Assembly (NCBI GenBank): GCA_023701285.1
Contig: JAMPXH010000004.1
Coordinates: 1-64,000, forward strand
DNA length: 64,000 nucleotides
Direction of reading: 5' to 3'
From: Candidatus Didemnitutus sp.
GTDB taxonomy: Bacteria; Verrucomicrobiota; Verrucomicrobiia; Opitutales; Opitutaceae
The notes below the pieces were generated by a model that was given only the letters and a program-made list of their open reading frames with translations, had not been told where the DNA came from and ran no database searches. A program made the translations under genes and the position numbers. This document shows positions 41,573 through 49,316 of this stretch, piece by piece. How positions within the stretch are numbered: the first letter of the stretch is position 1; every line of letters starts with the position of its first letter.

Positions 41573-42394
41573 TCAGGCCGGAGTAAGCGCGTCGCCGACG
41601 CGCAGCGTGCCGCGTTTCGACTCGTTGATGAAGTTGACGCCGAAATAGACGGAGGTGGGATCGGCCGGATCGCGGCGGAAGGTCGCGAGCGTGCGCAGCG
41701 GCTCCTTGCCGCGTTCGCCGGTCTGCTGATCGGTGGTCGTGACGATGCAACGATCGCTCTTGCCGGCGTTGCGGAGCACGACATCGCCGATGCGCACACT
41801 CGGCCACTCGTCCTCGGCGAAGGGTGCGCAATCCGACACCACGAGGTTCGGCCGGAAGCGGTCCATCGGCACGGGTTCGCCGCCCTGCGCCAGGATGCGG
41901 TCGTTGAGGTCTGCGAGCGAGGCCTCGCTCGCGACCAGCAGCGGTGCGGCATCGGCGAAGCTGAGGCAGTCGCCCGGGCGGCCGGCTTTCTTCAGCACGG
42001 CGCGGTGGAATTTTTCGCCGCTGCGCACGAGCGTGCAGCGCAGGCCGAGGAAATCGCTCAGCCACGCCGCCGCCTCAGGCCCGCAATCCTCGGCTTGGAG
42101 GTCGGCGTGTTTCCAGACGGTAACAGCGCGAAGCGGCGCGGCGGAATCACTGGCGCGGGCGACGGAGACGGTGCCGTGGTGGTCGACGGAGAGTGTGAGC
42201 TGCGTCGCGTCGAGCGCAGTGGCGATCTGCGCCATGCGCGGGTGGGTGCGCTGCGTCAGGAATTTGCCGGTCTCGTCAACGACGAGGAAGCGCCGGTCGC
42301 CGGCGAGGCCGAGTTCGTCGATCTCCGCCGTGGGCAACGAGAGGCCGCGGCAGGATTTGACCGGATAGATGAAGAGGCCGGAGACGCGGGGCAT
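41573..42394 (-). CDS. MOSC domain protein with beta-barrel N-terminal domain
   Basis: Protein of 273 aa. The N-terminal MOSC beta-barrel domain starts VSGLFIYPVKSCRGL; the C-terminal MOSC domain has DRFRPNLVV, RCIVTTTDQQTGERGKEPLRTL and YFGVNF. Cys in DRCIVTTTD fits the molybdenum-cofactor ligand position of mARC/YcbX-type reductases, which reduce N-hydroxylated compounds. A pair of palindromes lies upstream of this gene. Confidence 0.9.
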   Translation of the reverse strand: MPRVSGLFIYPVKSCRGLSLPTAEIDELGLAGDRRFLVVDETGKFLTQRTHPRMAQIATALDATQLTLSVDHHGTVSVARASDSAAPLRAVTVWKHADLQAEDCGPEAAAWLSDFLGLRCTLVRSGEKFHRAVLKKAGRPGDCLSFADAAPLLVASEASLADLNDRILAQGGEPVPMDRFRPNLVVSDCAPFAEDEWPSVRIGDVVLRNAGKSDRCIVTTTDQQTGERGKEPLRTLATFRRDPADPTSVYFGVNFINESKRGTLRVGDALTPA

Positions 42395-42567
42395 GCGGCC
42401 CCGAGCGGACCACAGCCGGCGCGCGGAGCGCAAAGGGAAAACTCGCTCCCGTCACCTGCGCGCTCGCCGCCGCACCTGGCGCCGGTTCATCCGGCCGCCG
42501 CGCCCCGTGCTCACCGCAATGGATCGCGTTCCACGTGCGCCTGGGCGCGAACCAAGCCGGTAGCAAA

Positions 42568-42652
42568 GTAACCTATTAGGTTACCAATGCGGCTTACGCG
42601 CCCACACCCTTTCACTCTGGAGTGGGGCGTGGAAAGTAACCTAATAGGTTAC
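42568..42652. promoter_or_regulatory. Two matching 17-bp palindromic sites
   Basis: GTAACCTATTAGGTTAC (42568-42584) and GTAACCTAATAGGTTAC (42636-42652) have perfect 8-bp arms and are exact reverse complements of each other, with centres 68 bp apart. They are the only AT-rich dyads in this GC-rich interval and lie upstream of the MOSC gene. The form is that of a dimeric regulator's operator pair; the regulator is unknown. Confidence 0.6.
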
Positions 42653-42757
42653 AAAACGGGCGGCGCGACTGACTTGCGGGCGCGGGCGGGGGGCGACTGG
42701 GTCGCAGGTTGCGCGTGGGCAGGGATGGCTGGACGCATGTGGGCACAGGCGGCACTT

Positions 42758-42801
42758 GGCGCAGCGTTGCGGGGCGTCACCGGGCGCAGCGTTGCGGGGC
42801 G
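42758..42801. repeat. 19-bp direct repeat, 25-bp period
   Basis: GGCGCAGCGTTGCGGGGCG occurs at 42758-42776 and again at 42783-42801, separated by 6 nt. Confidence 0.6.
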
Positions 42802-42880
42802 GCGCCTGGGCAGCGGTGGGGATGGCACGGGCGACGCAGCGGCACGGTGCGGCATGGCGCCGCGCCGTGCGCTGCCGTGA

Positions 42881-43237
42881 TCACGGCTTCCGGCGGTAGG
42901 TGGCGAGGTAGAGCTGCGTGCCGGGTGCGGTGCGGAAGTTCGCGGGGCGCGTGCCGCCGAGGCCGTAGCAGATCATCAGGGTGTCATCGATGAACTTGAA
43001 CAGGCAGGGAATCGTGCGGCCGGCGTTGGGGCCGGCGGTGCCGCGGAGCGTGCAATGGTGCGCGACGTCGGTCTCGACGAAGAAGGCGCCGGTGTCGGCG
43101 GTGATGCGGCCGAAACGCACGGCGTAGGTGCCGCCGCGGACTTCGACTTCCGTGTGTGGCAATACCTCCGCAGGGGCGCGCTCGCCGTCGAGCTCCGCGT
43201 AGAGCGGTTGCCAGAGACCGTCGAGGGAGTGGCTCAT
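42881..43237 (-). CDS. TIGR03067-like domain protein
   Basis: Protein of 118 aa, coupled by a 4-nt overlap to the rmuC stop... its ATG shares ATGA with the rmuC stop codon. Features such as LDGLWQPLYAELDGERAP, GRTIPCLFKFIDDTLMICYG and TQLYLATYRR resemble the small lipocalin-like TIGR03067 domain proteins common in Planctomycetes and Verrucomicrobia. Function unknown. No signal peptide is seen. Confidence 0.75.
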   Translation of the reverse strand: MSHSLDGLWQPLYAELDGERAPAEVLPHTEVEVRGGTYAVRFGRITADTGAFFVETDVAHHCTLRGTAGPNAGRTIPCLFKFIDDTLMICYGLGGTRPANFRTAPGTQLYLATYRRKP

Positions 43238-44475
43238 GGTTTGAGCTCGGGGGCCGTCAGCGTCTTCGGCGTCTCGTCGATCAGGCGCGGCTCGCCGATT
43301 TTTTTCTCCGAACCGGAGCCGAGTTTCTCGAGCTTGCGGCCGGTGACGAGGACGCGGCCTTCGACGGAGCTGATGGTGCTGTTGTAGGCGGAGACGGCTT
43401 GGGTGAGGCGCTGGCCGAGCGTGTCGAGGTTGTCGGCGACGGCGGCGACGCGCTCGTGAAGTTCGAGGCCGAGGCGGCGGATCTCGTCGGCGTTCTTCGA
43501 GAGCGCCTCCTGTTTCCAGCCGTAGGCGGCGGCCTTGAGGAGGGCGATGAGCGTGGCGGGCGAGGCGAGGATGACGCCGACGCTGGTGCCGCGCTCGAAG
43601 AGGTCGGGCTCGTAGCGGAGCGCGGCGGAGTAGAAGGCCTCGCCGGGGATGAAGAGGACGACGAACTCGGGGGAGGGCTGGATGGATTTCCAGTAGGACT
43701 TGTTGCCGAGGGCGTCGATGTGACCGCGGACGGCGCGGGCGTGTTCGGTGAACTTGGCTTTGCGGACGGATTCGTCGGCGGCCTCGAGGGCCTCGAGGTA
43801 GGCCTGCATGGGAGCCTTGGCGTCGACGGCGATGGATTTGCCGCCAGGGAGGCGGACAATCATGTCGGGGCGGACTTCGCCGGTGGCAGTCTGCTGGATG
43901 AAGTCGACGTTCTCCACCATGCCGGCGAGTTCGACGACGCGTTGGAGCTGGAGTTCGCCCCAGCGGCCGGCGGTGGAGGTGGAGCGGAGCGAGCGGGAGA
44001 GCTTGGTGGTCTCGGACTGGAGCGTGGTGCTGGTGTCGGCGAGTTTCTTGAGCTGCTCGGAGAGGGAGCCGTAGGCGGTGGCGCGGTCCTTCTCGATCTC
44101 GCCGATCTTGGTGCCGACCTTGTCGAGGGATTCCTTGATCGGCTTCACGAGCGAGTCGCCGGCGTGCTTGATGAATTCGGAGCGGTTGTCGCGCAGGGCG
44201 TCGGCGGCGAGGGCCTTGAAGGTGTCGGTGAACTGGGTTTGCGCGCGGGACAGGGCCTCGCGCTCGGCGGTGAGGAGGGTGTCGAGGCGCGAGCGATCGG
44301 TCTCGAGCGCGGAGAGTTGCTGGCGGAGCGCGGCGAGCTCGGTTTGGGCGGCGGCGAGTTGTTCGGCGGCGAGGCGGGCGCGCTCGGCGAGGGCGGCGGA
44401 GCGGGCGTGGGCGATGAACCAGCCGAGGCCGCCAGCCAGGCCGGCCGCGAGGAGCGCGATGAGAATTTCGATCAC
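43234..44475 (-). CDS. rmuC: DNA recombination protein RmuC
   Basis: Protein of 413 aa. N-terminal TM anchor (EILIALLAAGLAGGLGWFIAHA), a long coiled coil (about 25-160) and the RmuC nuclease-like domain with AGRWGELQLQRVVELAGM, DMIVRLPGGKSIAVDAKAP-type core and FVVLFIPGEAFYSAAL. RmuC limits inversions at short inverted repeats. Its stop overlaps the start of the small TIGR03067-like gene. Confidence 0.93.
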   Translation of the reverse strand: MIEILIALLAAGLAGGLGWFIAHARSAALAERARLAAEQLAAAQTELAALRQQLSALETDRSRLDTLLTAEREALSRAQTQFTDTFKALAADALRDNRSEFIKHAGDSLVKPIKESLDKVGTKIGEIEKDRATAYGSLSEQLKKLADTSTTLQSETTKLSRSLRSTSTAGRWGELQLQRVVELAGMVENVDFIQQTATGEVRPDMIVRLPGGKSIAVDAKAPMQAYLEALEAADESVRKAKFTEHARAVRGHIDALGNKSYWKSIQPSPEFVVLFIPGEAFYSAALRYEPDLFERGTSVGVILASPATLIALLKAAAYGWKQEALSKNADEIRRLGLELHERVAAVADNLDTLGQRLTQAVSAYNSTISSVEGRVLVTGRKLEKLGSGSEKKIGEPRLIDETPKTLTAPELKP

Positions 44476-44620
44476 GTCCGGAGTGAAGCCGTGGCATGCA
44501 ACACGGGCAAGCGTGCAGGCGATGCCGCGGGGCTGGCTCGGGCGCGGAGGAGCTCGCGGCCGCGAGGCCGGTCCCGGTCCGTTGTCGGCAAGCGCGTGGC
44601 GTCGGTGCGGCGCGCGGCGC

Positions 44621-45901
44621 TTATTCGCCGAAGGGGTTGGCGGAGTGGCGCGGCTCCTTCGCCGGCAGGTAAATCGTGAAGCGGCTGCCTTCGCCGAGCT
44701 TGGTCTTCACGTGGATGAGGCCGCCGTGGTGGCGGACGAGGCGCGTGACGATGGCGAGGCCGAGGCCGGTGCCGGTCTGCGTCTTGGTGGTGAAGTAGGG
44801 CTCGAAGATACGCGAGAGCACGTCCTGCGGGATGCCGGGGCCCTGATCGAGGACCGAGACGGCGACGAGGGGCGGCTGGTTGGCGAAGGACTCGAGGTTG
44901 ATGTAGCGCTCTTCGGCGGTGTCGCGGAAGGTTTCGATCGGGAGCGGCTGTTCGTAGCGCTCGGCGGCGATCCAGACGGTCTGCGGGCGTTCGCTGCTCT
45001 GAAAGGCGTTCACCGTGAGGTTGAGCAGGATCTGGATGAGCTCGGTGCCGCCGATCTGGGCCGCGGCGTCGTGGTCGAGGTGCTTGGCCGAGAGCTTGCC
45101 GCCGCGCAGCGCCGGGTGGTTGCGCATGAGCGTGTGGACGTCGTCGATGACCTGGTTGACGGAGACCTCGGGGGCCTGCGCGCTGCGGCGGGCGACGAAG
45201 CGCAGGTAACGGCGCGTGATGGCGGCGCAGGTATTGACCTGCTTGGCGAGGAGGTTGACATCCTCGCGCACGGCTTGGAGGTCGGCGCCGTAGAGGGAAC
45301 CCACGGCTTCGAGCTTGTAGCGGAGGAGCTCGACGTAGCCGGTGATGACGGTGAGGGGGTTGTTGATGTCGTGCAGCGCGCCGGCGTAGATCTCGGTCGT
45401 GGTGCGGGACATTTCCTCCTTCACCGAGGCGTCGTTGAGCTGCTCGGTAAGGGCTTGGAGCCGCTCGGAGGTGGAGGAGACGGTCTCGGAGATGCGGCGA
45501 AGATGAAGGGCACGCGTGACGGCCTCTCGGATGGTGGAGAGGTCGAAGGGCTTGCTGAGGTAGTCGCAGGCGCCGAGGCGGAGGGCTTGGCGGGCGGTCT
45601 CGATCGTCTCATAGGCCGTGAGCATGATGACCTCGATGTGCGGGTCGATGGCCTTGAGGCCGCGGAGCACATCGATGCCGGACTTGCCCGCCATACGGAT
45701 GTCGAGAATGGCCAGCTGCACGGGATGACTGCGGGCGAACTCGAGCGCCTTGTCGCCGTTGTCGACCGCCTGGACGTTGAAGTCCTGGCGGAACACCATG
45801 CGCAGCGAGTGGCGCGGGCCCTCTTCGTCGTCGACGATGAGGAGCGTGGGCAACGTGGGCTGCAGGGCGGTGGCGGTGGGCGCGAGAGTGACGGCGGTCA
45901 T
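44621..45901 (-). CDS. Receiver-histidine kinase hybrid (PhcR-like architecture)
   Basis: Protein of 426 aa. Residues 15-135 are a complete receiver: acidic pair in IVDDEEGP, phospho-acceptor Asp in LAILDIRMAGKSG, Lys in YLSKPFD. Residues about 160-425 are a histidine kinase: H-box GALHDINNPLTVITGY, N-box ILLNLTVNAFQ, G1 DQGPGIP, F-box EPYFTTK, G2 GTGLGLAIV. A receiver followed by a kinase and no TM segment is the arrangement described for PhcR of Ralstonia. Third gene of the minus-strand operon, 27 nt after the FadL-like gene. Confidence 0.92.
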   Translation of the reverse strand: MTAVTLAPTATALQPTLPTLLIVDDEEGPRHSLRMVFRQDFNVQAVDNGDKALEFARSHPVQLAILDIRMAGKSGIDVLRGLKAIDPHIEVIMLTAYETIETARQALRLGACDYLSKPFDLSTIREAVTRALHLRRISETVSSTSERLQALTEQLNDASVKEEMSRTTTEIYAGALHDINNPLTVITGYVELLRYKLEAVGSLYGADLQAVREDVNLLAKQVNTCAAITRRYLRFVARRSAQAPEVSVNQVIDDVHTLMRNHPALRGGKLSAKHLDHDAAAQIGGTELIQILLNLTVNAFQSSERPQTVWIAAERYEQPLPIETFRDTAEERYINLESFANQPPLVAVSVLDQGPGIPQDVLSRIFEPYFTTKTQTGTGLGLAIVTRLVRHHGGLIHVKTKLGEGSRFTIYLPAKEPRHSANPFGE

Positions 45902-45928
45902 CGGAGTGTGGTCGGCGGGCGGCGCAGG

Positions 45929-47149
45929 TTAAAACTTATAACCCAAGGAAAGCGATACGGCATTGATGGCATTGTCATAGGTGCCGTCGGCCGTGGTGCC
46001 GAGCAGGTTGGCGGGGCTGCCGCTGACGCGGCGCGTGCCGCCGTCGGCGTGCTGCAGCGCGAGGTCGAAGCTCAGGCGCTGCCCGCGGTAACCGAGGCCG
46101 GCCGAGTAGAAATGGCGGTCGCTGTCGGGCACGGCGGGCGTGTAGGTGGCGTCGGGCGTGGAATTGGCGGTGAAACAGTAGCCGACGCTGACGTTCCAGC
46201 CGTTGGCGAAGAAGCGCGTGGCGCCGAACTCGTAGAAGAAGCCGGATTCCCAGTCGAAGGGGAGCGGCTGGTTGCCCGAGGCCTTCTGCACGGTGACGGT
46301 GTTGAAGCGGTCCCAGCCGGTCCAGTCGACGTTGACCTCGAGGTTCCACTCCGGGGTGGGGCGGTAGGACCAGCCGGCGATGACGACGGCGGGGAACTCG
46401 AAGCGCGCGCTCGCGGGCTCGCTGGCGACGAGCGGCACGGTGGAGGAGGTGCCCTTGATCTTCACCGAGGTGCGGTGGGAATAGCTGAGGCCGAACTGGT
46501 GACGCTCGGACGCTTTCCAGAGCACGCCGAGGTTGGCGCCGATGGCGTCGCCGTCGCCCTCGAAGCGGAAGAGGTCGTTGGGCGCGAAGACGCCGAGGCG
46601 GCGGTTGAGGTCGGTCTCGACGCGGTTGTAGGTGACGCTGAGGCCGAGCGAAAGGGCGGGCGTGACCTGCCAGGCGCCGGTGAAATTGTAGGTGAGGTAG
46701 GTTTGCTCGTTCTTGAGCGCGAAGGTGCGGAGAACCGAGGCATCGGACCATTCCGTCTCGAGGCCGAAGGGCGCATAAACGGCGAAGCCGACGGCCCAAG
46801 GTGCGTCGCTGGGATTCCAGGTCGCGTAGAGCGAGGGCACGCTGACGTAGCTGTCGTCCATCGACGCGGTGCCGGCGGCGCCGGAATAATCCGACGAGAG
46901 CGAAAGATGGTAGAGGTTGCCCGAGAGCTGGAGGCCGGGGAGCTGGGTGATGCCGGCGGGGTTGTAGTAGAGGGCGCTGGGGTTGTCGGCGGTGGCGACG
47001 AAGGCGTTGCCGCGCGCGGTGGCGAAGGCGTCCTTGAAGCCGACGCGGGAGCCCGAGGCGAACGCCGCGGGCGAATGAAGCAAGGCGAGAGCCCCGCCGA
47101 GCAGGGCGCAGGCTCTGAAGGCGGGGTGAAAGAGGTGGACCGGGTTCAT
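45929..47149 (-). CDS. FadL/OmpP1-type outer membrane protein
   Basis: Protein of 406 aa. The signal peptide ends near LALLHSPAAFA. The FadL/OmpP1/TodX hallmark NPSALYYNPAGITQLPG lies about 40 residues into the mature chain, followed by a beta-barrel ending in the aromatic C-terminus LSLGYKF. Members import long-chain fatty acids and other hydrophobic molecules through a lateral opening. It lies 2 nt after one kinase and 27 nt before another, so it is co-expressed with signalling proteins. Confidence 0.92.
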   Translation of the reverse strand: MNPVHLFHPAFRACALLGGALALLHSPAAFASGSRVGFKDAFATARGNAFVATADNPSALYYNPAGITQLPGLQLSGNLYHLSLSSDYSGAAGTASMDDSYVSVPSLYATWNPSDAPWAVGFAVYAPFGLETEWSDASVLRTFALKNEQTYLTYNFTGAWQVTPALSLGLSVTYNRVETDLNRRLGVFAPNDLFRFEGDGDAIGANLGVLWKASERHQFGLSYSHRTSVKIKGTSSTVPLVASEPASARFEFPAVVIAGWSYRPTPEWNLEVNVDWTGWDRFNTVTVQKASGNQPLPFDWESGFFYEFGATRFFANGWNVSVGYCFTANSTPDATYTPAVPDSDRHFYSAGLGYRGQRLSFDLALQHADGGTRRVSGSPANLLGTTADGTYDNAINAVSLSLGYKF

Positions 47150-47151
47150 GC

Positions 47152-49164
47152 TTAGCGTGGGAGGGGCAACCGGATGGTGAGATCCGGGTCGGTCGGCTGG
47201 ACGCGCGGGTGCACGTCGAGCTTCCCGTGATGGGCTTCGATGACGCGCCGGGCGATGGTGAGGCCGAGGCCCACGCCCGTGTTGCGTGTCGTGAAGAAAG
47301 GTTCCGTGGCGCGGGGGGCGGCGTCGGGGGTGAAACCGCGGCCGCTGTCGGTGACTTGGATGACGAGCTCGGCGCGGCCGTCGTGGGTCGGCTCGGCGTT
47401 GAGCGCGACCGCGAGCCGGCGGGCGCCGTCGCCACCGGATTGGAGGCCGTTGAGGAAAATTTCGCGGAAGGCGTGCGCGAGGCTGGCGCGGTTGCAGCGC
47501 AGGACGACGGGCGGCAGCTCGCTGTGGATGTCGAGGTGCGCCGTGCCGCCGGCGTAGGCGCGGGATTGTTCGAAGCTGGTGCGGAGGAGGTCGTCGAGCG
47601 GGACGAGTTCCTCCGGCGGCTGGTCGGAGCGCGCGAGCAGGAGCATCTGATCGGTGAAGCGCTGGATGCGTTGCGTCTCGCGGTCGAGCGACTGCTTGAG
47701 GGAGTCGCGGAACTCGGGCTGCTCGATCTCGTTGGTGAAAAGTTGCGCGTGGGTCGTCAGCGGCACGAGGGAGTTGCGGATCTCGTGGGCAAAGCGGCGG
47801 GCGATGAGGCTGATGAGCTTGAGATTCGAGGACTCGATCTCCGCACGTTGGGCGGCGTGGATCTGGGTGAAGTCCTCGAGCAGGAGCAGCGCGGTTTGCG
47901 GGAGTTTGCCGCCCTGCGGGCGCAGGGGCACGAAGCTGACGCGGTAAACCCGTCCGCCGTCTGTGGCGGTGTGGTGGAAGAACGGGGCGAGGTCCGCGCC
48001 GCGTTCGATCACTTCGTGGAGGCGGGTGGCGATCTCGGGCGGCAGGTCGTGCACGTCGAGGTGGTCGGCCCCGGCGCCGCGGAGGAAGGTGATGATGGCG
48101 CGGTTGGCGTAGACGATCTGCTGCTGGGGCGTGGCCACGAGCGCGCCGACGGTCAGGCCGTTGAGCACGCTGCCAAAGAGGCGGTGGCTGCTGACGAGCT
48201 GGTGGTGGAGCCAGCTGTTTTTCACCGCGAGGCCGAGTTCCTCGAGCAAGTGGTAAACGAGGAGGAGTTCCTCGTCGCTGAATTCGCCGCCGGTGATGCG
48301 GCCGCCGAGCACGGCGACGCCGAGCGTGCGCTCGCGGTCGTTGACGGGGATGGCGACCTGGCCGCCGAGCACCTCGAACTCGCGGAGGATCTTCGGGTCG
48401 AGCGGCTGGGGATGTGCGCCGTGCGCGGCGCGGAGGATTTGCGGATAGACAGTGAGCTGGCGGCCCAGGCCGCTCTTGCGCGTGAGCGCGAAGCACTCGA
48501 CCAAGTCCGCGGGCACGCCCACGGCGGCGGCGCAGGGCAGCGACGCGGCAGGCAGGCGGACGCCGCCGGGGAGGGAGTCGGAGGCGGGGCTCTCGAGAAA
48601 GATGGCGATGCGCGAGAGGCCCACGACCTCACGCAACTTGAGCAGGAAGTGCTGCGTGAGCTGGCGGTAATCCAGCGAGTAGCCAAGCACCTGCGAGAAA
48701 TCGCGCAGCACGCCCAAGGCGGAGGAGAGCGCGGCGGCCTTGGAGTTGAGCGGGCTGGCTCCGGCCGGCGGCGTCACGTGGCCGGGTGCGGCGTGCGCGG
48801 CGCGCTGGGTGAGGCGGACGAGCTGCGCGGCGAGCGCGGCGGGTTCGATCGGCGGGAAGATCACGCCGTCAGCACCCGCGCCGACCAAGCCGGCTTGGGC
48901 GGTGGCCGGAGTGCCGGCGGGAGCGAGCACGACCAAGGCGAGACTGGGGGCGGAGGCGCGGGCCTCGACGAGTTCGGCGGTCAATTCTTCGCCGAGTTGC
49001 GCGGGCAGGAAAAGGCAGGTCTCGAAGGCTCCGGCGGCCAGGGCGCCGCGCGCTTCGGCGAGCTTGGCGCGGACGTGGATCTGGAAGTCTCCGGCGGACG
49101 AAAGCGCGGCGCTCAGCGGTTGGGCTTGAGCAGAATCGTCGGATATGAGGAGGAGCCGAGTCAC
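47152..49164 (-). CDS. Pseudo-receiver/GAF/PAS histidine kinase
   Basis: Protein of 670 aa from a GTG start. Residues 1-120 have a receiver-like fold (RLLLISDDSAQAQPL, GADGVIFPPIEP) but the phospho-Asp position reads FETCLFLPAQ, so it is a pseudo-receiver. A GAF domain (about 150-330), a PAS domain (about 345-455) and a kinase follow: H-box FAHEIRNSLVPLTTH, G1 TDSGRGFTPD, F-box EPFFTTRN, G2 GVGLGLTIARRVIEAHHG. The protein is cytoplasmic. First gene of the minus-strand operon, divergent from the acyltransferase-methyltransferase gene. Confidence 0.9.
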   Translation of the reverse strand: MTRLLLISDDSAQAQPLSAALSSAGDFQIHVRAKLAEARGALAAGAFETCLFLPAQLGEELTAELVEARASAPSLALVVLAPAGTPATAQAGLVGAGADGVIFPPIEPAALAAQLVRLTQRAAHAAPGHVTPPAGASPLNSKAAALSSALGVLRDFSQVLGYSLDYRQLTQHFLLKLREVVGLSRIAIFLESPASDSLPGGVRLPAASLPCAAAVGVPADLVECFALTRKSGLGRQLTVYPQILRAAHGAHPQPLDPKILREFEVLGGQVAIPVNDRERTLGVAVLGGRITGGEFSDEELLLVYHLLEELGLAVKNSWLHHQLVSSHRLFGSVLNGLTVGALVATPQQQIVYANRAIITFLRGAGADHLDVHDLPPEIATRLHEVIERGADLAPFFHHTATDGGRVYRVSFVPLRPQGGKLPQTALLLLEDFTQIHAAQRAEIESSNLKLISLIARRFAHEIRNSLVPLTTHAQLFTNEIEQPEFRDSLKQSLDRETQRIQRFTDQMLLLARSDQPPEELVPLDDLLRTSFEQSRAYAGGTAHLDIHSELPPVVLRCNRASLAHAFREIFLNGLQSGGDGARRLAVALNAEPTHDGRAELVIQVTDSGRGFTPDAAPRATEPFFTTRNTGVGLGLTIARRVIEAHHGKLDVHPRVQPTDPDLTIRLPLPR

Positions 49165-49316
49165 TTCGGTCGTTGGGCGCCAACACCATTGCTCTCGGGC
49201 ATTTGAAGCAAGAGCGAAGTCCGGTGAACAACCCCGGAAATGTCCCTAGAAGCGGGACTTGCTCATTGCATTCACTCCGCAAACCCCCATCAATCCGAAT
49301 TGGCGGGCCGATCACC
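49165..49316. promoter_or_regulatory. Divergent promoter region of the two signalling operons
   Basis: This 152-nt gap must hold both promoters. No sigma-54 match (the GG/GC spacing fails) and no convincing sigma-70 boxes could be fixed. A short GTCCC/GGGAC hairpin is present. Confidence 0.4.

Larger units (their letters stand above)
42395..42880. other. Intergenic region with palindromes and GC-rich repeats
   Basis: Nearly 490 nt. It contains the paired 17-bp palindromes and a 19-bp direct repeat described separately. A plus-strand ORF of 97 codons (42587-42880) consists of Gly/Ala/Arg low-complexity sequence overlapping these repeats and is not considered a gene. Confidence 0.55.

Noticed and set aside
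42587-42880. 97-codon plus ORF upstream of the TIGR03067-like gene
   Set aside because: It spans palindromes and direct repeats and consists of Gly/Ala/Arg low-complexity residues.
49165-49316. Possible sigma-54 promoter (CCATTGCT) in the divergent region
   Set aside because: The GG dinucleotide is not at the needed 12-nt offset from the GC, so the consensus is not met.
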